The notes beneath the pieces are model-generated. The model did no database searches. It was not told the DNA's origin and saw only the letters and a program-made list of their open reading frames with translations. The position numbers were made by a program, and so were the translations under genes. From Donghicola eburneus (GTDB taxonomy: Bacteria; Pseudomonadota; Alphaproteobacteria; Rhodobacterales; Rhodobacteraceae): a stretch of 64,000 nucleotides of DNA. Shown here piece after piece: positions 60,755 to 64,000 of this stretch. The first letter of the stretch is position 1; every line of letters begins with the position of its first letter. The stretch is from positions 1-64,000 of the forward strand of contig NZ_FOXY01000016.1 in assembly GCF_900115865.1 (NCBI RefSeq). Direction: 5' to 3'.

Positions 60755-61423
60755 TCACATCTTGTAGCTGAAGCGCCGTTCCACCCAGTGGGACGCGATG
60801 ACGGCTGGAATGAAGATGATCATGTAGGCGATTGCAGCCATCGTCAGAGGCGTCGCGGAGCCGGAAAAGCTTTGCGCAGACGACGCGACAGAGAGGATCT
60901 CTTTGACTCCGATCACGGAACCCAAGGCAGTCAGCTTGGTGGTTGCGAGGATGCGATTTACCAGCGGAGGGATGCCCATGCGCACAGCCTGCGGTAGGGC
61001 GATGTAAATCAACGTCTGGAATTTGGAGTGGCCAGTGGCGCGGCCCGCTTCCCACTGGCCCGCGGGGACTGCAGTGAGTCCACCCCAAAAGATTTCTTCG
61101 GCAAAGGCAGTCAGGACCGAGGACAGCACCAACCAGATCACCACTTCGGCCGACAGGCTCAGCCCTACCGAAGGCATCCCGAAATAGAGGATCAGGATCA
61201 GAACCAACGGTGGCAATGCACGCATCACGTCCGCAAAGACGATGATACAGAAATTCACCGATTTGAGGTTGGCCGCGCGGATGCACGCCAGACCAGCCCC
61301 CAGCAAAACACCGGTTAGCACTGTTGCGACGGCCAGATAGATAGTCACCCACATAGCCGCAATGATATCGGGCAAGTACTGCCCAATGACGGCCGGGTTA
61401 AAGAAAGTCTCGAGGAACCGCAT
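60755..61423 (-). CDS. amino-acid-type ABC transporter permease, first copy
   Basis: A 222-residue permease. The EAA motif reads WEAGRATGHSKFQTLIYIAL, with LPPLVLILILYFGMPSVGLS and TKLTALGSVIGVKEILSVAS. Its ATG touches the end of the ATPase gene (61423). It forms, with the other permease, the membrane channel of a polar amino acid (PAAT) type importer assigned to the hydantoin or carbamoyl-compound substrate by context. Confidence 0.93.
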   Translation of the reverse strand: MRFLETFFNPAVIGQYLPDIIAAMWVTIYLAVATVLTGVLLGAGLACIRAANLKSVNFCIIVFADVMRALPPLVLILILYFGMPSVGLSLSAEVVIWLVLSSVLTAFAEEIFWGGLTAVPAGQWEAGRATGHSKFQTLIYIALPQAVRMGIPPLVNRILATTKLTALGSVIGVKEILSVASSAQSFSGSATPLTMAAIAYMIIFIPAVIASHWVERRFSYKM

Positions 61424-62181
61424 CAGGCTGCTGCAGTCCCTGATACGCGTGACAAAAAAGCCTTGAGCCGTTCGGATTTCGGATTTCCGAAGACCTCTTC
61501 TGGTGGGCCTTGTTCGACGACATAGCCGCCATCCATAAAGACAACCCGATCCGCAGCCTCGCGGGCAAAGGCCATCTCGTGGCTGACGACCAGCATGGTC
61601 ATTCCTTTTTGGCGCAGATCCTTCATTACGTTGAGAACCGAGCCGACCAGTTCGGGGTCGAGCGCAGAGGTCGGCTCGTCAAACAGCATGACTTTGGGGT
61701 CGAGCGCGACAGCGCGCGCTATGGCCACACGCTGCTGCTGCCCACCAGACAGTTCCGAGGGACGTGCATCAGCCTTATGCTTCAGCCCAACCTGATCCAG
61801 CATATCCAGCGCGCGCGCTTCGGCCTCTGCCTTGGAGCGGCCAAGCGCTTTGACCTGTGCGAGCATTACGTTTTTCAGGACAGTCATGTGCGGGTAGAGG
61901 TGAAACCCTTGAAACACCATCCCGACCTTCAACCGCATCTTATCCAGATCGCGGCGCGGGATATCGGTGATGCGTGCGCCGTCAATCATGATCGCGCCGG
62001 ATGTGGGTTCCTCGAGCCGATTGCAGCAGCGCAGCATAGTGGATTTGCCCGATCCCGAAGGCCCGATGACAAAAACCAGCTCTCCTTCGCGCACTTTGAG
62101 GTCAATATTCTTGAGAACTTCGGTCTGGCCGAAGCGTTTCTCGAGCGCATGGATTTCGAGCATAGCGCGGTGCTGTGACAT
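61423..62181 (-). CDS. amino-acid-type ABC transporter ATP-binding protein
   Basis: A 252-residue ATPase. Walker [11 protein letters not shown]-loop in [16 protein letters not shown], signature [16 protein letters not shown], Walker [15 protein letters not shown] and switch His in [12 protein letters not shown], all typical of GlnQ/HisP-type ATPases. ATG 62181 has AGAGG upstream (AAAGAGGCCCCCAC); [12 protein letters not shown] six codons later is a possible alternative start. It energises the two permeases encoded downstream. Confidence 0.95.
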   Translation of the reverse strand: MSQHRAMLEIHALEKRFGQTEVLKNIDLKVREGELVFVIGPSGSGKSTMLRCCNRLEEPTSGAIMIDGARITDIPRRDLDKMRLKVGMVFQGFHLYPHMTVLKNVMLAQVKALGRSKAEAEARALDMLDQVGLKHKADARPSELSGGQQQRVAIARAVALDPKVMLFDEPTSALDPELVGSVLNVMKDLRQKGMTMLVVSHEMAFAREAADRVVFMDGGYVVEQGPPEEVFGNPKSERLKAFLSRVSGTAAA

Positions 62182-62287
62182 GTGGGGGCCTCTTTGGTCT
62201 GATTGGCCGGAAGTCAGGGTCTGGTCCGTCAAAGCAAAGCTTTGGGGGAGGGGGCGACGGACCAGACCCATGGGCTGCCTGCGTGCC

Positions 62288-63148
62288 TTAGAACGCGCAG
62301 CTCACCTCGTGCTCGGTCGCGTCATAGCCCTCGAAATCCGGCGTGCCGTAGCCCGGGGTCGGCGTGACGATAGTTGTGCCTTCGCTCGGGGTGACACCGA
62401 ACCACTTTTCAGACAGGGCGACCATCGTCCCATCGGTCTTGAGGCATTCAAGAACGCTGTCGATCAGATCGCGGGTCGGTGCGTCGTCCTTGCGGAACGG
62501 AAACGCCCAAACAAGGCCTGTTTCGTATTCGTAAGACAGGTCAATCGCTGGGTTCTTTTGCACGGCCCAAGCAGAGGTCGTCGCCCCGCCAAGGGATGCA
62601 TCCGCACGGCCAGAGGTCACAGCCTGAATAGCGTCGGTGTTGGTGCCAAAGGAGACGACCTCCCAACCATATTCATCGGCACGGTCAGTCAAGAAGGACT
62701 CGTAGACCGATCCTTTGTTGACCGCGATGGTTTTCCCTTTGAACCCGTTCAGGTCCGTAACGTCCGCTGCTTCAGAGCCTTTGGGGACCACGAAGCGGAA
62801 GTTGGTGCCCATGAACCCTTCGCTAAAGAGCAGGTTTGCGGCACGCTCTTCGGTGACAGTGACAGGCGCCACGAGGAAGTCATAAGTGCCAGCCTGCAGG
62901 GCAGGTATCAGGCCCGAAAATTGCGCAGCGGTTACTTCGATCGGGGCGCCAAGCTTTTCGCTGATCGCGGCGGCAAGGTCGATGTTGAACCCTTCGACGT
63001 CGCCCGACATGGTCGGCATGGCGTGTGGGGCGAAAGTCCCGTCGAGGGCGGCTTTGTACCCTTCGGGCTTCACTTCGGCGGGGGCAGCCAAGGTTGCGGT
63101 GGCCAAACCGAAGAGGGCAACAGAGGCGAGGAGGGGAGTGCGGATCAT
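62288..63148 (-). CDS. ABC transporter substrate-binding protein (PAAT family)
   Basis: A 286-residue protein with a signal peptide ([20 protein letters not shown] … AAPAEV). The SBP_bac_3 fold is shown by [58 protein letters not shown] and [20 protein letters not shown]. The end has a Cys (EHEVSCAF) after a hydrophobic-poor tail. It is the first gene of the minus-strand hydantoin operon and captures the substrate for the importer encoded next. The substrate is inferred only from the catabolic genes. Confidence 0.92.
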   Translation of the reverse strand: MIRTPLLASVALFGLATATLAAPAEVKPEGYKAALDGTFAPHAMPTMSGDVEGFNIDLAAAISEKLGAPIEVTAAQFSGLIPALQAGTYDFLVAPVTVTEERAANLLFSEGFMGTNFRFVVPKGSEAADVTDLNGFKGKTIAVNKGSVYESFLTDRADEYGWEVVSFGTNTDAIQAVTSGRADASLGGATTSAWAVQKNPAIDLSYEYETGLVWAFPFRKDDAPTRDLIDSVLECLKTDGTMVALSEKWFGVTPSEGTTIVTPTPGYGTPDFEGYDATEHEVSCAF

Positions 63149-63492
63149 AGGCTCAGTTCCTGTTGGGTTGGAGAGGAGGGGCGCTTGTTGAGGCACGCCC
63201 TTGAGCCCAAAACGCCAGTTTCCTGAGCGTCTGCCAATATAGATAAGGATTATTATACGAGTAGAAGTATATGCTTTAATTATACATTGGCGCAGGCCAT
63301 GGATTTGGGCGTCCGTGGGTAAAATCCTCTAGGATACTGATTTCTTGAGTATTTTTAGAACGCGCAAAGACGGATTTCCGACAATCGTTTCCCCCGCGGT
63401 TCACGAAGCCACGCGATGGAGCCTCTTTACGCTTGCTGCCCGCCTGCGCAAATAAGAGGCAACTCTTGCTCCATTCCCGAAAGGAAAGCCTG
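63149..63492. promoter_or_regulatory. divergent promoter region with LysR-type dyad
   Basis: The gap between the hydantoin operon and the divergent VOC gene is AT-rich around 63240–63290. TATAC-GAGTAGAA-GTATA (63254–63271) is a perfect dyad of the general LTTR kind, about 105 bases upstream of the binding-protein start. A second ATTATAC word follows. Operator function for the LysR protein encoded in the cluster is inferred. Confidence 0.45.
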
Positions 63493-63906
63493 ATGAAGTC
63501 ACTCTTTCACCTGGCCTTGCATGTCACTGACCTAGACGAGACCCGCCGCTTTTACGGTGATGTTTTGGGCTGCGAAGAAGGGCGGTCGACGGACACCTGG
63601 GTCGATTTCGACTTCTTTGGCCATCAGCTGTCGTTCCACTTGGGCACGCCGTTCGAGGTCACCCGCACCGGAAAAGTCGGCGACCACATGGTAATGATGC
63701 CGCATATGGGAGCGGTTCTGGCATTGGATGATTGGAAGGCTTTGGCGGATCGCTTGCAGGACAAAGGCGTCGAGTTCGACATCCCGCCTGTTATTCGCTT
63801 CGAAGGTGAGCCAGGCGAACAGCGCACGATGTTCTTCTTCGATCCCTCGGGCAATCCGATTGAGATCAAAGGCTTCGCGGACTTCGAAGGTCTGTTTGCA
63901 AAATGA
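63493..63906 (+). CDS. VOC-family protein
   Basis: A 137-residue vicinal-oxygen-chelate protein. LFHLALHVTDLDETRRFYGD has the first metal His and the family entry motif, and FFFDPSGNPIEIKGFADF has the final Glu. DFDFFGHQLSFHLG in the middle adds another His. The short length matches one-domain glyoxalase/dioxygenase-like proteins. AAGGAAAGCCTG precedes ATG 63493. The next gene starts within its stop codon, so the two are coupled. The substrate is unknown. Confidence 0.88.
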   Translation: MKSLFHLALHVTDLDETRRFYGDVLGCEEGRSTDTWVDFDFFGHQLSFHLGTPFEVTRTGKVGDHMVMMPHMGAVLALDDWKALADRLQDKGVEFDIPPVIRFEGEPGEQRTMFFFDPSGNPIEIKGFADFEGLFAK

Positions 63907-64000
63907 GTGACACGCCCACATACGCTTTCGAGCCGCCCGCGATCCCCTCGCTTCCTATTGCCGGAGAAGAGGTGCGCTTTCCCATCCGGCGGATTTATTG
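63903..64000 (+). CDS. fumarylacetoacetate hydrolase-family protein, 5' part only
   Basis: The window ends 98 bases into this gene. It overlaps the previous stop (ATGA, 63903–63906) and reads MSDTPTYAFEPPAIPSLPIA then GEEVRFPIRRIY, the N-terminal wording of FAH-family hydrolases (…FPVRRIYCVGRNY). Family members hydrolyse acyl-pyruvates in aromatic catabolism; the pairing with a VOC protein fits a short catabolic unit. The rest of the gene is not in view. Confidence 0.75.
   Translation, partial: MSDTPTYAFEPPAIPSLPIAGEEVRFPIRRIY

Overview
The window looks like a chromosomal segment of a marine alphaproteobacterium of the Roseobacter group (Rhodobacteraceae). The indications are moderately high GC, a myo-inositol operon with an IolC–DUF2090 fusion and an ibpA/iatP/iatA-type importer, DUF982 and FCD-GntR genes, and a pair of anti-Shine-Dalgarno hairpins resembling the 'cuckoo' (CcsR) small RNAs described in Rhodobacter. 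No tRNA, rRNA or CRISPR array was seen. The species cannot be named from the sequence alone.

Layout. (1) 1–6.7 kb is a degraded, partly AT-rich accessory zone. It holds a frameshifted IS5-type transposase, a lone receiver protein, a tiny secreted protein that resembles the end of ribosomal L7/L12, an inactivated IS3 element with recognisable ends, a truncated IS3 orfA, and three small unknown minus-strand genes. (2) 6.7–16.1 kb is a surface module: a giant autotransporter adhesin with tandem Ig-like repeats and a divergent RTX protein. (3) 16.1–23.2 kb holds a VOC protein, a glycoside-hydrolase-like protein with a C-terminal hydrophobic tail, the cuckoo-like sRNA, a divergent TSUP permease/GntR pair, and about 1.9 kb of apparently non-coding or decayed DNA. 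(4) 23.2–33.7 kb is a compact ten-gene chemosensory operon: a soluble receptor with two signalling hairpins, triple CheW, CheB, a HEAT protein, CheR, CheY, CheA, a STAS-like protein, a second CheY and a second receptor-like protein. There is no CheD or flagellar gene, and no membrane or ligand-binding domain.

(5) 34.1–38.4 kb carries a DMT exporter, a zinc-ribbon pair, a transglutaminase-like protein, DUF982, and a cold-shock gene with small partners. (6) 38.4–51.7 kb is the inositol regulon: a LacI regulator with two matching operators; iolG, ABC importer, a second MocA-type dehydrogenase, iolC-DUF2090, iolD, iolE, a small membrane protein, iolB and a TIM-barrel isomerase, closed by a terminator. 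Three copies of one intergenic palindromic repeat separate genes inside it. Together these genes import inositol and carry it through dehydrogenation, dehydration, ring hydrolysis, isomerisation, phosphorylation and probably aldol cleavage; no iolA is in view.

(7) 51.7–56.1 kb is a probable copper/redox cluster: cytochrome c', multicopper oxidase, cytochrome c, Cys/His/Met-rich periplasmic protein, glutaredoxin–MauE fusion and a divergent His-rich secreted protein, with a CueR-like dyad between the divergent genes. (8) 56.1–63.2 kb is a minus-strand operon for uptake and hydrolysis of hydantoins: a polar amino-acid-type ABC importer, an N-carbamoyl-amino-acid amidohydrolase, hydantoinase, hydantoin racemase and a LysR regulator. 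The window ends in a VOC gene overlapping the start of a fumarylacetoacetase-family gene.
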